Origin: Ophioceras dolichostomum
Taxonomy: Eukaryota > Ascomycota > Sordariomycetes > Magnaporthales > Ophioceraceae
DNA length: 55,266 nt
NCBI GenBank assembly: GCA_003049485.1
Contig: PYST01000268.1
Coordinates: 1-55,266 of the forward strand
Reading direction: 5' to 3'
Below the pieces are notes generated by a model. The model was given only the letters and a program-made list of their open reading frames with translations. It had not been told where the DNA came from and did no database searches. This document shows, one piece after another, positions 12,865-23,816 of this stretch (its first letter is position 1; the number at the start of each line of letters is the position of its first letter). The translations under genes were made by a program, and so were the position numbers.

Positions 12865-15296
12865 ATACACTCTCGTATAGCACACCGCCGGAGTATTGCC
12901 AACAAGGACCATGTGTGTGGCTGTTTGGTGTTGGGGATTGAGATGCGGGCTCTTAGCCTTACCAAGGTGGGCAACCTGTCACAGCTCTTACATCCGCGTC
13001 CGACACCGAGCACATCAACAACCCTTCTAAACACAGGTCATTGGCTCAAACAAACCCAACCTCTGCTTACCTACCTACCTAGATAGCTAGGCAACAGGAG
13101 GCCGCGCCCCTGGGCCTTCCAACCCCATGGGTAGGAGCAAGACGAACAAGCCAAACGGTGGCGAGAGGCATCTTTGCCCGGCCAGATGCGGTAACGAGGG
13201 AGATAAACGAAGTCCCAACCAGTCCGCTTGGGCGTCTCGATTGTGGTTCGTAGACCGGAGGTCGGGGACCGAGGGGGACTTGCAAGCCACGGAACGATGC
13301 CCAGTTCTTACTCGATAGCCTCGCTCCGGACCTTCCGTCAAGAAAAAAGCCGCTTGGCTTGGGCATTCACTGGTGGCTGGCTGACACGAAAAAAAAAAAA
13401 AACCGCTCTTTCCAGTCTGCCGCGCGGATATATTGCGCAGTCCCGGAAACCCCGGAAGACGTGTTGAAAGAACCAACAGCGGCAGTAAGAGACTCAGAAA
13501 GAAGGTGAAAAAAACAGTGCCGTCGCTAATGATCCCGTAACAAGTCGAAAAGCACCGGAGGCTGATGATATCGGGCAGATCCCGCTTCCATACCAGCGGC
13601 TTTTGGCGGCTGGACAGGGGACCCCTTCCCTGCAAGTGACCGTATTCAGGGAATTGCGGACAGGATGCTGAGCAACCCGTCTGCCCTCCAATAAGGCGGT
13701 ATTGTTCGCCCGACCTCACCCGCACGTACTGGGCGATGAGCCTTCAGCCTTGCCTTCCAGGGGGACGGGCCGTGAGGCGGGCGGCCCTCCACGCCGGGGC
13801 GGGAATTTGCCACCAGTCGGAGAGGAAAATATCAAAAATGGAGCGCGGGGACCATGGAGGATAGTTGTCCTGAGCTTTGAGCTTGGCTAGATAGAGTACT
13901 GGGTGGCGATATGCCCACGACTGTCCTCAATAGAGGATAGTAACGATGAGAAATCGAAGCAAATGCGACGACACGTCGTTGAATTCTAGGGTTGCGAACA
14001 GCGAACCTCCTTGTTCGTCCTGAGCGATCGAGAGCCGCCTCCGCAAGATCAAGGTGGGTTGTGTGGCCCCGGCACTCTTGGTGGCGAATTGGGGGCAGAG
14101 ATCGGCAGAAGGCGACCATTGAGCCCTGCATGTGTTCCCATCAGTGGAGGGAGGCAACGACGCGGCATATAGTTGTATTAGAAGATACCAAATGAGCTTT
14201 CGGCCCAAAAAAAAGGCGGTCTTAGGGTAGTATATCTTGACCGAAGCTCGAGACACGGCCGACAGCTGGTTCAGGGGATCCGTGCTTGTCTGCATAACAT
14301 GCTGCACTCTCCAGAGCGGAAAGACATCTACGTCTAACTTCCTCTATCTACAATCAGTCAATGACCGATTGCCGCCACAACTTGTCAGTCGCGGCGGGAC
14401 GGCGGCTGTGCCTTGAAGCACCTATTTTGGCAGAGAGCAGAGACGAAAACGGTGCGCGAACTATTCGACGGTTACATCATTGCAGAGAGGAGGGGTGGAT
14501 CGCTCGAGCTAAGGGCGTGACCCCCCTGTCTCACCAACGGCGGAGGGTTTCCAAATGAGGCTACCAATTACATCGAAGTAAATATCTCTCGCAGCAACAT
14601 ACAGCTCAAGAGTACGGGGAATATCCAGGAAGTACCAAGCCGTATTTACGCGCACCCCCTTGCGACAGGATGGCGTGTGGTAGTGAAGGACGTATTGAGG
14701 TAGGTAGTAGCGATGGGGCCAATCTAAGCTCACAACAAGGGAGTCAATCTTCCGCACGTACTGTGCAATATGCAAGTTGTTAAGCTGTGCAAGTGTGTGG
14801 TAGCTACCAGGTGTACGTATGGGTGTGCACTTCTCAGAGGGGAAAAAGCGACCAGTGTCAAGCCGGGTTTTTGCAGGCTCACACAGTAGGATAGACGTAG
14901 CTCTATGAGAATGGTTGTCCTACCAGTGCTCGCTCGTCGGTGTATGTGTTCGCACGTGTTGTTCCGAGGGCGCTACTGCGCCCCAAGCTGAAGGCAAGAG
15001 GCTGCTGCAACGATGGAGGGGGTGAAGGGGCGAGGGAGGGCGCGAAGAAAGCATAAATACCTCCTCGTCGCCCCCCTGAGCAGGAAAAAATCTGAGGGAA
15101 TAACCTACCCTGCTCTAGCCTTTCCAGAACCTTTTCGCTGCCTCCTTTGTCAACACGTACCTACAGCTGCTACATAAGTAGCCTTTGAGGAAGTCTCTCT
15201 GTGGTCATCAGGCAGACCCGTACAGTTAATGGGAGAAGAGGTGATAGTACCTACCTACCTAGACAACTGAACCGCACGAGATATCCGGTGCCCGGC

Positions 15297-16128
15297 ATGT
15301 CGTCGTCTGAAGAAGTCGTGAACAGATACTGGATCCCGGGGTATGAAATCCACAAGAAGGTGATCATCGGGGAGATCCAGTATTATCTCGGCCCGCAGGC
15401 CGGTGTCCGGCCCTACACTCAGGAGGTACGTTCCCTTCTGCACCCTTGGCGTTTTCCGCCCTACTACTTACTCCCTATCTCCCTCACTCCGGAGCCAGCC
15501 AAGGAGTCGAGATCGGCCCGGAGCTGACACGAGATGCCCATGATGGGCTCCCGGTTTTCTTAGGGTCAAGATGGCTACCTCATCACCACGACAGGGCCAT
15601 GCCTTTCCGACGTGAGTTCCCTCCTCTTCGCCTCCCTTCTTCGCCCATCACCGGCCCCAAAGTTCGCGCCGCCTCGCCTCTCTCCTCTCCTCTCTATCTC
15701 TCAACCGGGCGCAGCGAAGTCACTCGAAAATGCAGCCTCTTCGTCGTACAAGCACCCGCCACGCAACCCACACAAGCACACTTTCCCCTCCTCCCGATCC
15801 CGCACGCACCGCAATGCACACCGGTCTCCAACCAACCAGTACCTACCCGAGACGGGAACTAACGCCCTGTTCCTTTTTTTCTCTCTTCTCACTTTTTTAG
15901 GAACAAATAAACGACATCTGCATCAAGTCCCGAGAGATGTGGGAACGACAAGCGGCGGCCAGGAACTCGAACTCGGGCAACAACGATGATGACGATTCGA
16001 AGCTCAAGCGGCCGTTGCACAAACCGATTGTGATCACCAAGAGGGGCCAGCCCAGGAACTCGCAGCACCGGCGCAGGAGTCACCACGACCAGGGCGGTAG
16101 CAGCAGCGGCAGCGGCCGCAGATACTGA
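15297..16128 (+). CDS. Small conserved-looking protein of unknown function (3 exons, about 134 aa)
   Basis: I do not recognise a named family. Exons 15297-15425, 15564-15611 and 15901-16128. All three are joined in phase 0 by GT..AG introns of 138 and 289 bp with GTACGT/GTGAGT donors and pyrimidine-rich acceptors. The N-terminal two thirds look like a folded domain: a motif WIPGYEIHKKVI, then GEIQYYLGPQAGVRPYTQE, GYLITTTGPCL and an amphipathic helix DEQINDICIKSREMWERQAA. The C-terminus is basic and disordered (His/Arg/Ser/Gly-rich). There is no signal peptide or membrane segment. Clean splice sites, matching phases and the change from structured to disordered composition argue that this is a real gene. 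I recall similar uncharacterised proteins across filamentous fungi, but that is from memory. A nuclear or nucleic-acid role is possible from the basic tail and is only inference. Confidence 0.75.
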
Positions 16129-16204
16129 TTTCTCGCCTTCCTTGCCCTTTCCTTTTCTTTCCTTTTCCTGCCTCTCTATCAACCTACCAACGACCGTCCC
16201 GCCC

Positions 16205-16231
16205 GCTCGCCTCGCCTCGCCTCGCCTCGCC
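16205..16231 (+). repeat. CTCGC pentanucleotide tandem repeat
   Basis: About five CTCGC units in the pyrimidine-rich DNA just after the small unknown gene, likely within its 3' UTR. Confidence 0.85.
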
Positions 16232-16465
16232 CCCTCCTTCGTCACCCCTTTTTCCCTTCCCCCCAACGCGTCACGACCTACCTTACCGCTCACAATCCTC
16301 TTTTTCGATACATCATCACTCGCTTGATCGGGGCCGCCCATTACCAACCAACCGAATCGTTCTCGAGGGTTCAGCCAGCCCTGTTTTTCTCGGCCCCCTA
16401 AAAGGGGGGACCAATAGATGGTGTGCTCCGGCGTGATACTGGCGAACGAGGAGCGCGGGAAAGAC

Positions 16466-16507
16466 GTGCAGTGCAGTGCGGTGCAGCGTGCAGTGTGCAG
16501 TGTGCGG
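16466..16507 (+). repeat. GTGCA/GTGTGCA degenerate tandem repeat
   Basis: Closely spaced GTGCAGT and GTGTGCA units, imperfect. Noncoding. Confidence 0.7.
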
Positions 16508-16600
16508 TTGCATGGTGATGACGCCGGAGACGGATCTCATGCACGGACGACGCAGGCCTGAAAGGGGGAAAACGGGAGGAACGAACGGCGGATGGGCGGG

Positions 16601-16618
16601 CGGACGGACGGACGGACG
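16601..16618 (+). repeat. GACG tetranucleotide tandem repeat
   Basis: About four GACG units directly upstream of the GGT tract. Confidence 0.8.
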
Positions 16619-16650
16619 ATACGTTGTGCTTGCTGCTGGTGGTTGTTTTC

Positions 16651-16688
16651 TGGTGGTGGTGGTGGTGGTGGTGGTGGTGGTGGTGGTG
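16651..16688 (+). repeat. GGT trinucleotide microsatellite
   Basis: About twelve perfect TGG/GGT units in noncoding DNA. It reads as poly-Val/Gly/Trp on one strand and poly-His/Thr/Pro on the other, which produces spurious open frames. Confidence 0.9.
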
Positions 16689-17432
16689 CTCTTCCACCCC
16701 CAAGAGAGATACGTTTTTGACGGAGGCGAATTCCGACCCCGAAGCGGTTGAGTAAGGAATATCACGTTTTCACGTTTTGGATGGTTCTTTTCGGGGCTAT
16801 GGTCGGCATGTAGTGGAGGAATATGAGGTATGCGTGGCCGTGAATGGTTGGGAGGAGGATAGAGAGGGAGGAGGGGGGTCAGCAAGTAAGCGGCTGGAGA
16901 TATCGCAGGTCGCATGGAAAGGTACGATGGTCGATAGACAGAGTGAGGAGGGAGGTGGTGGTTCGTGCGAGCAAGAGTTGGTGCATCTTCTGTCGTGGTG
17001 GTGGTGGTTCTTGTCGTCTTTTTTCGGCTGGGGCCAGAGCAGCACTGCCATCTGGCAGTCTGAGGTCCAATGGAACCAGATGCGCAAGCCTGTTCGCAAA
17101 GAGGGCCCCGTTCCTGCTGCTGCACCACCAAATGGCATGGCAGGCTAGCCGTGTTAGATGGTGGTGGTGGCCCACATCTCTCCTAATTGGATAATGCCCT
17201 TGTTTCTCTTCCTTGACCTCCTGTTCGTTCGTCCCTGTTTCTTTTATTTCCCGCCTCTTTTTCTCCTGTCGATACACACAGCGCAGCGCAGACAGCCAGC
17301 CAGCTCATCTCACACATGCAATGCACCCCTTTTCGTTTCTCCTTCTGGGACTTGTTCGCCTTTCATGCGGCGTCCCCGCCCTCTCTCCCTCTCTTGAGGT
17401 GGCACATGACAGGAAAAACGTTGCGTCAAGGG

Positions 17433-17470
17433 GAAAAAAAAAGAAAAGAAAAGAAAAGAAAAAGAAAAAA
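17433..17470 (+). repeat. AAAAG-type purine tract
   Basis: Tandem GAAAA units with an A-run. Noncoding. Confidence 0.85.
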
Positions 17471-18424
17471 GCAGGGCTCGGGCCGTTATGTTCCGGATAG
17501 GAGGGTGAGAGAGGGGGGGTGCGAAGTAAGAGAAAGCAGAGATAAAGGGCAGATGACCAGCAGGTCCTGATCGTGGTCAAGTATTGGCTGTTGAAGTTGG
17601 TGCCGTTTTGCCATTTTCGGTGCGTTGGCTCTTTGCGGCGAGAACGGCGTGACCTGCAGAAGAGACGCAGACACGGGTCAGCCAGGGTTGGGCCGTTATC
17701 GGGACCACTCGTCTGTTGAGCTGGTCGAGAAAGTGTCCAGCCAATGCGGTTGCGGGACGGAAGAACGGGCGACCCCATGCGAGAATAAAGCGATTCTCTG
17801 AGGCTCTCACCAGTTTGTGCAAAAAAAAGGCACAAAAAGTTGGGTCGCCATCCCTTCTCCCGTCTAACGCAGAAAAGACGAAGATAGTGGGTGACAATCG
17901 GCAGTATCGTCCGTCAACGAATTCCTCTCGAGGCGCGCAACACACTCCGGAGTGATTCTTGTCGCCCAGTGCAGAGCGTCACCCGAAACACACCCCGCCA
18001 TCAGCACATTTCGACCATCCAGCTTTCGATAATTCGTAACACAGCGTTGGCCGGCTGGTCGTTGGTCGCCAGCTGGTCCTGAACGTGGCCCGATGGGTTG
18101 GCTATCTCTGCTATTCATAGTAATCTCGGCGGCTGATGCGACGCTGTGTTGGATATCGGGAGATCGACTTCGGCCATTCCTAGTCTCGTTCGGAGGATGT
18201 TGTATCTGCCGCGTCTTAATGGAGGGGATCACTCGGGGAATCGAAGTCGTGTGGTCGCCTTAGTGGTCGCGGCGTGTCCGTGTGTATGAGTGAGTCTGCC
18301 TGCCGCGAGACACGCACGAGAACCCGTGGCTACCCGTGGCTTCCAGAAACGAGCCACGGAATATTCTCTCCTTTGATCCGTCATGATACCGTCCGTGACA
18401 GGGCAAAGAGAAGTTATGGGCGGC

Positions 18425-19141
18425 TCATTTTTGCCCGGATGTCTCGGGACGGCCAGCCGAGTCCGCCTCGTCCTCTCTCTCCCGAGCGGACACTGCTGTC
18501 TCGTAGCTTTGGAGGTCAAATGGCCCAGCTGACCACAGCACGATAGCTTGAACGTGAACTTTGCATATCGCCCCATCTCCGGCTGGCTGCTTCGGGACAG
18601 CGACAACGCGCGTGATGTAGCCGATGATGTTCACCCATTCGCCTGTTTGGGTCTGCTCTGACTTCAGAGTCTGGAGCAGGAGCTTCACGTCGACCAATGC
18701 CTGGACGCGGGAAACCTCCCGGCGATCCTTATCCTTTCCATGGTAGTTATGCTCCAGCACCAACGTCGCAGTGCTGGTCGCATAGGAGTGGACGCTAGAG
18801 ACGGAAGTATTAGTCAGGAATCCTTCTCAAGCTGCCGATCCGCTGGCTGGTGATGCCTCATAGGATTATTGGCGACTTGATGTTTTGCCGATTTCACATC
18901 TTTGGTAGGTGGTAGGTGGTAGGTAGTGTATGACTAAGTGGCTGATGTGAGGGACTTCGAAACAGCGGCGAGCTACAGTCGCACTCACCGATGTTTGGCT
19001 GGAGAGATGAGGAGAGACAGAGTGAGCGGAGAAACCAGCCATGTGAACTCACCATCCCAAAAACCGGACTTTTTCGCCAGCCTCGATGGAGGGCAGAGCG
19101 GTTAGAAGAGTTATTTTGGAAGGCGGCGGCCCGTTTGACAT
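18425..19141 (-). CDS. ten1: TEN1-like telomere-capping (CST complex) OB-fold subunit (2 exons, about 152 aa)
   Basis: Ten1 is the small OB-fold partner of Stn1 in the CST complex, which binds single-stranded telomeric DNA, protects chromosome ends and helps fill-in synthesis (family knowledge). Minus-strand exons 19141-19053 and 18794-18425, separated by a 258-bp intron (donor GTGAGT; CTAAT branch; TCTCTAG acceptor) that splits a Cys codon. The sum is 459 nt, in frame. The protein starts MSNGPPPSKITLL, then GEKVRFLGC, which runs across the junction into VHSYATSTATLVLEHNY. Next come VSRVQALVDVKLLLQTL, GEWVNIIGYITRV and VQAIVLWSAGPFDLQSYE: the alternating strand pattern and the ending I associate with fungal Ten1. 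A short charged tail follows. The match on both sides of the intron strongly supports the splice. The first exon holds only 29 codons, so an automatic caller could easily miss it. Family assignment is from memory of motif patterns. Confidence 0.82.
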
Positions 19142-22100
19142 AATTCGCCAATGGCTATGATGGACTCATCGAGCATTGGAACAAATCTGATGGATCTTTT
19201 GTTGAGGTGGTGGTTAGTGGAAGAAGTGATTGATGATCAGAAACCCACGAGCGCGGCGTGAAATGGAAAAAAGTCACGCACTCGAATTGGGACATTTTAC
19301 TTCCCGAAAGGGCTAAGTGCTGTCATAGAGCGCCTTTTGGTGACCGATTTCCCCTTTAATTATTTTTTCTCCAGCCGAACGACACCATCTGCCCAGTCCT
19401 CACACACAATCATCTTCCGATCTCCTCACGCTGCGCGCTTTGAATGAGGAGAAAAGTGCTCGTCCCGGGCACGAGGAGAACCCAAGTTCTTAAGCGATTG
19501 AAATGTTTGCTTGCCGCCCTGACGATTGGTGCTCACCCCCAAATCTCATCCCACGAATTCTCCACAAGCCTAAACCCCTAGACCGGCATTGAGTCCCCCA
19601 CGGCCAGCCGGCCCCCTGAGTCTCGCCGCGTATATCGCCGTAAAATCACATTGGATGATATCCCATGCTCGTCTGATCTTCAAAGCGCTCTCCAATTCCG
19701 ATATTCACGGTGGGGATTTCTGGTTTTATGCAGAGCCGATTCCCCAACCCCCACGAAATCGCCGGATCCCTGGCCGGGCTACAATGACATAGTATTGATA
19801 TATGTACTCTCTATTTGACGAAGATAGGTCGGGCAGTGACTCTTTCGGGCTTCGGATCATGAGAGCTTCCTAGGCTTTCTATCAACGGAGCTTCTCTCGC
19901 CATTACCGGATGGATTTCGTTGGCCGAACTCGGCTCGAAAGAGAATCTGGCAGCATATAGACAAAGTAAAGCCGGAATGCAAACCCTAATGGAATAAAAG
20001 TACTAGTAGACGATCGGCCATCCCGAAATAGGGAGACATTACGTGATTCTTTAAGGCCTTCGCCGCCGCCCCTCACCGCACGTGCTAAGACCTAGGACAA
20101 CTTGACGTGAAGCTAGGACATCAAGCAGGTTCATCGAGAGGAGAAATTTCAAGATGTCTGGTGTTGGAGTTTACATCTAATGCATCCTTCGTCCTCTTTT
20201 AACAAGCTGTTTGGGTAAAAAGGGCTCATGAACGAAAAAATGTGCTCACGCAACCCTCGATCGTTGCGTCCCACTTTTGAGAATACTACCTCCTAGGCAT
20301 GCACAGTTCCCAACGTTTCTAGTACACGCTCAAGCACTCCGTACCTGCTCCTTCTCGACTCGCTCGGAAGATCCCCCAACATCTACGGTCTACCTCATGC
20401 TATGTCACTCTAGCCTTGTAGGGACCGGCGTAGAGGCACTGGGCCCCATATGCTGTCCTAGTAGTGCCTAGATATATTAACACCCCCATGAGACAAAGGC
20501 CCACCATGCTCAGAGAGTTTCAATGCCCCAATACTAATATCTCTAAGTAAAGGATTATCATACTCTGGACTAAATCCCCACGGCTTCAAGAAATCATCGT
20601 TGGCTTGCCAGACGGGCAGGAGACCAGAGAATCTGAGCCAAAAGGTAGGGATGGCCAAGCTAAGTACGCCTGTAGCAGTATTCACGCACACGAGCACATT
20701 CAGAGTACGTAGGAAATTGCGGGGCATTTACTTGACTGTCTAGATTTCGTTTATCTTGATGACTCTCGAAATAGGAAGTGTTGAAATACGTAGGAGAATG
20801 ACATACCTTCTACCAACTGTCCTTTCTCAGCATCTGAGTGACTCTGCAGGAACAGGGATTTAGTACCTAACCGCCTATCAGAATACATACTGGCTGGTCC
20901 TCGATGTAAGATGGGCGGGTCGGTTATTTTGTATCTCTCGGTTCAACAGATATTATCCGTCCTGTGTGCAATAGGACCTTGAGAGAGGATGAGCACACAC
21001 GGGATGCTGATAAAAGGACGAGCTCAGGGAATACTACTGGCAGACAAATCTGGGGTATCTGGACTTCCCTTCAGTCTGTTTTAATTCGCCATCACAACCG
21101 CAAGGAAGATATTAGACAAAGGCAGAGTGTAACACATCTACCTAAGTACCTAGCTAAATGGAGCTTTGCTCCAAGTTTGCTTTCCCAGCAAGGTACCATA
21201 TGTCGACAGCCAACTTTTGGCATGCCAGCCCTGGGCAGCCCACATAAGGCCGGAGGCACGAGCTTATCGGATAGTCTCTAAAGTATTTGACAACTGTCAA
21301 GAGAGGAGTCCGCCACAGCTTCGATCTGCAGGCAGCGGCTGTCTATCAGAAGGCGTTGGACTGAGTATTCCTGCCCAGGTAGGTAATCATTGTAACGCAC
21401 GCTACTGCACATGCCAGCTCAAGACAACATGGACGATGAAGATGAAAGGCGCGACATAGTACGGGAATCGTAAATGTGCTGACACGGGTGCTACTGGTAG
21501 TACTATTCTGGCGCCAACGCGCAAGCTTTGTGCTTCTTTGGTCACAGCTATTAAAGTACTAGTAGTTTCCAACCAAATTCACCGATAGGGCTCACTGGTA
21601 ACGATTCTTTGTCACTGCCCGTGGGCCGACTTGTTTCATGGGTACGGAGGTGTTGAGTGAATGGTTCACAAAGTTGTTAAAGCTAAGTAGACACTTGTCG
21701 AAATGTACCCGAGATCTTGTTCCTGAAGTGTAACAATCTGAAGAAACTTGTGAGGGCGGTTGCCGTCTCTCGATGGTCGTTGTGATGAACAGCTGCACCC
21801 TCGGCTCCTTCCGTTGAGCGACAGGGAGGGATGACATCATAGGCGACTGCTGTGGCGGCTCAGCTGAATTCGTTCGTGAGCCGTGGTTTCTCTGCCATTT
21901 TCATGGTTTAGGTGTTTTGATGTTTAAGCATTCTGTAGCAATCACCAGATATGAAAGAAGTGTCGTATGTGCCGGTTGGGAGCCGGTCTCTGAGTCAAAT
22001 GATGATGAGTTGATGGGATGGAGAAAAAGTCGAATCGGGAGATGCCGTCATATTCGGTCCACTCCCACTCTCTCGTATTCATGCAGAAAGCGGGTGTTCC

Positions 22101-22717
22101 TATCCTTCCCGAAGGCTTGTGGGAGTCGTCGATGATGGCGACTACAAAGACAAGATAGACGAGGTAAGGAAAACAATATTGGCTAATATGGAAAGGATCA
22201 ACGGGGCCTAGAACGAGGCTTTGACGGCGACAGAGACGACTGCCTGGGGGAAGCCATTGCTTGAAACAATCACGTGATTTACCGCGTGACACGTGCCTGG
22301 ATGCCGTTGCATGCTTGCATCATCACCATTCCAGGCTCCCACTTCGCCTCCAGGATAGTTTGACAGCCTAACCTACAATCTCCCAAAACCCGCGCGGCGA
22401 CGAAACTGACGACACGCCATCTACCGCTGCCTCACTCCTAGAATCAGCACACCCGACGATTTTTCTCGCACCTCTTCCCCGTTCCCTTTTGACGGCGTCT
22501 GACCGTTTGGGTCAGCCATCGTACCCCGCTATCAAGTCCCTATCTCTAACCGTGGGGCCCGAGTCACCTGCGACATCCGCGATTGTTCGAGGGCAAATCT
22601 GACCTCCCATCGGATACTTGGCCTCCCGAACCCGATAGCGACGACATCTCCGACACCCTTCGCTCCTCGCATCATTCACGATTCTCGAGATCGCTCTAGG
22701 GAGGAAAGACAGCAAAC
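19142..22717. other. Intergenic region between divergent TEN1-like and Snf7 genes
   Basis: About 3.6 kb that should hold the promoters of both flanking genes, which point away from each other. The central part (about 19,800-21,900) looks more AT-rich than the flanks. I found no transposase, reverse transcriptase or other motif in any frame. The best small frame is 20458-20727 on the minus strand (89 codons with an ATG), but it has no recognisable domain. TACCTA words occur at about 21138-21155 and 21377-21385. The last 300 bp (22,400-22,717) are pyrimidine-rich and probably Snf7 leader. Confidence 0.5.
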
Positions 22718-23816
22718 ATGTCCGGCGTCTGGGGCTGGTTCGGCGGCGGCGCCGCCCAGAAGCGCAAAGACACGCCGAAGAATGCCATCCTGGGGCTGCG
22801 GTCACATCTCGATATGCTTCAGAAGCGAGAGAAGCACCTGAACGCGCAGATAGACGAGCAGGACGCGCTCGCGCGGAAGAACGTCAACTCTAACAAGAAC
22901 GGTTCGCTTCCCCTCTACTCCGCTCTCGGAGTGCATCCCTGATCATCGCGAGATTTACCCGCGTGACTCTTTCTGTCCCTCATCTGCAGTTTCCTGAGCG
23001 CTGCCACCGCATAGCATCGAGAGGAGAAGACCGTCGCTAACCCACGCGTTTGCAACAACAGCCGCGAAGGCCGCGCTGAGGCGCAAGAAGATCCACGAAC
23101 ACAGCTTGGACCAAACAATGTCACAGATCCAGACGCTTGAGCAACAGATAAACGCTATAGAGTCGGCAAACATCAACAGGGAGACGTTGGCTGCCATGGA
23201 GCAGGCGGGCAAGGCCATGCGCGAGATCCATGGCAAGCTCACGCCCGAAAAGGTCGACGAGACGATGTACGTCTTTCTCCCTAGTCTCCCAAGACCTCTT
23301 CTCTCACTTCCCTCATCCGGTTCCGGCCTGCTCCTGTTCACTTTCGCTGTCCTATACCATGTCTCTTGGGTGGGTCGCTAACCATTTATGTCTTTCAAAA
23401 CCATGCAGGGAGCAACTACGGGAGCAGAACGCGCTCAGCGAGGAGATCGTCAGCGCCATCACGAACAACTCGCTCGGCGAGGCCGTGGACGACGCCGACC
23501 TGGAGGACGAGCTCGAGGCGTTGGAGCGCGAGGAGCTGGACGACCGGATGCTCAAGATCGGCTCCCCGCCAGTCGCGGACGCCGTCCACAGGCTGCCGGC
23601 GGCGGCGAACGGCGAGAGTAAGTTTGGCCTCCCCCCAGAGTCGTCGCCGTCCCTCCCCACATGTCAGATACCGGCTTGATCGGCCGGTATCCCGGTGTTA
23701 TATCCGAAACTAATACATGCGCTGCTCTGTCTCTAGTCAAAGCGAAGCCAAAGGCCGTGGAGGAAGACGACGAGGAGGCGGAGCTCCAGAAGCTGCGGGC
23801 GGAGATGGCGATGTAA
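22718..23816 (+). CDS. snf7: ESCRT-III core subunit Snf7/Vps32 (4 exons, about 225 aa)
   Basis: Snf7 (Vps32/CHMP4) polymerises into the membrane-remodelling filaments of ESCRT-III that sort cargo into multivesicular endosomes. In fungi it also recruits the Bro1/PalA proteins used in pH signalling (family knowledge). Exons 22718-22901, 23062-23266, 23409-23617 and 23737-23816. All introns are GT..AG and the total is 678 nt, in frame. Seen: a basic N-terminal half with WFGGGAAQKRKDTPKNAILGL and AAKAALRRKKIHEHSL, the helical core LEQQINAIESANINRETLAA, GKLTPEKVDETM, then an acidic second half (ADLEDELEALEREELDDRM). The C-terminal helix ELQKLRAEMAM matches the Bro1-binding end of the family. Length is typical. 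The N-terminus reads MSGVWGWFGGG, slightly extended before the conserved core. The start is the first ATG and fits the family. Confidence 0.95.

Larger units (their letters stand above)
9350..15296. other. Gene-poor 5.9-kb intergenic region
   Basis: No exon set with recognisable protein motifs could be assembled on either strand. The first few hundred bases are probably ICE2 3' UTR. Simple repeats lie at 9604-9646 (TTTTA), 12841-12864 (TG) and 13387-13401 (poly-A). TACCTACC-type words occur at about 9363-9377, 10411-10423, 10876-10898, 13069-13085, 14698-14707 and 15249-15263. The longest frames, on the minus strand at 13087-13725 and 10431-10853, have shifting composition and no domain. An AT-rich element (CATAAATAC, about 15052-15060) and a pyrimidine-rich stretch precede the next gene and may belong to its promoter. 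A poorly conserved or noncoding transcript cannot be excluded. Confidence 0.5.
16129..18424. other. Intergenic, rich in simple repeats, between two 3' ends
   Basis: This lies between the stop of the small unknown gene and the stop of the minus-strand TEN1-like gene, so it should hold two 3' UTRs. It is dense in microsatellites: CTCGC at 16205-16231, GTGCA-type at 16466-16507, GACG at 16601-16618, GGT at 16651-16688 and AAAAG at 17433-17470. Open frames across the GGT/CAC tracts are low-complexity artefacts. No protein gene is supported. Confidence 0.55.

Noticed and set aside
13087..13725. 212-codon minus-strand frame in the gene-poor region
   Set aside because: Passes through a poly-A/poly-T tract giving a run of Phe, has no domain, and composition changes abruptly along its length.
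20458..20727. 89-codon minus-strand frame with ATG
   Set aside because: Plausible start but no recognisable domain and no adjoining exons; kept only as a low-interest observation.
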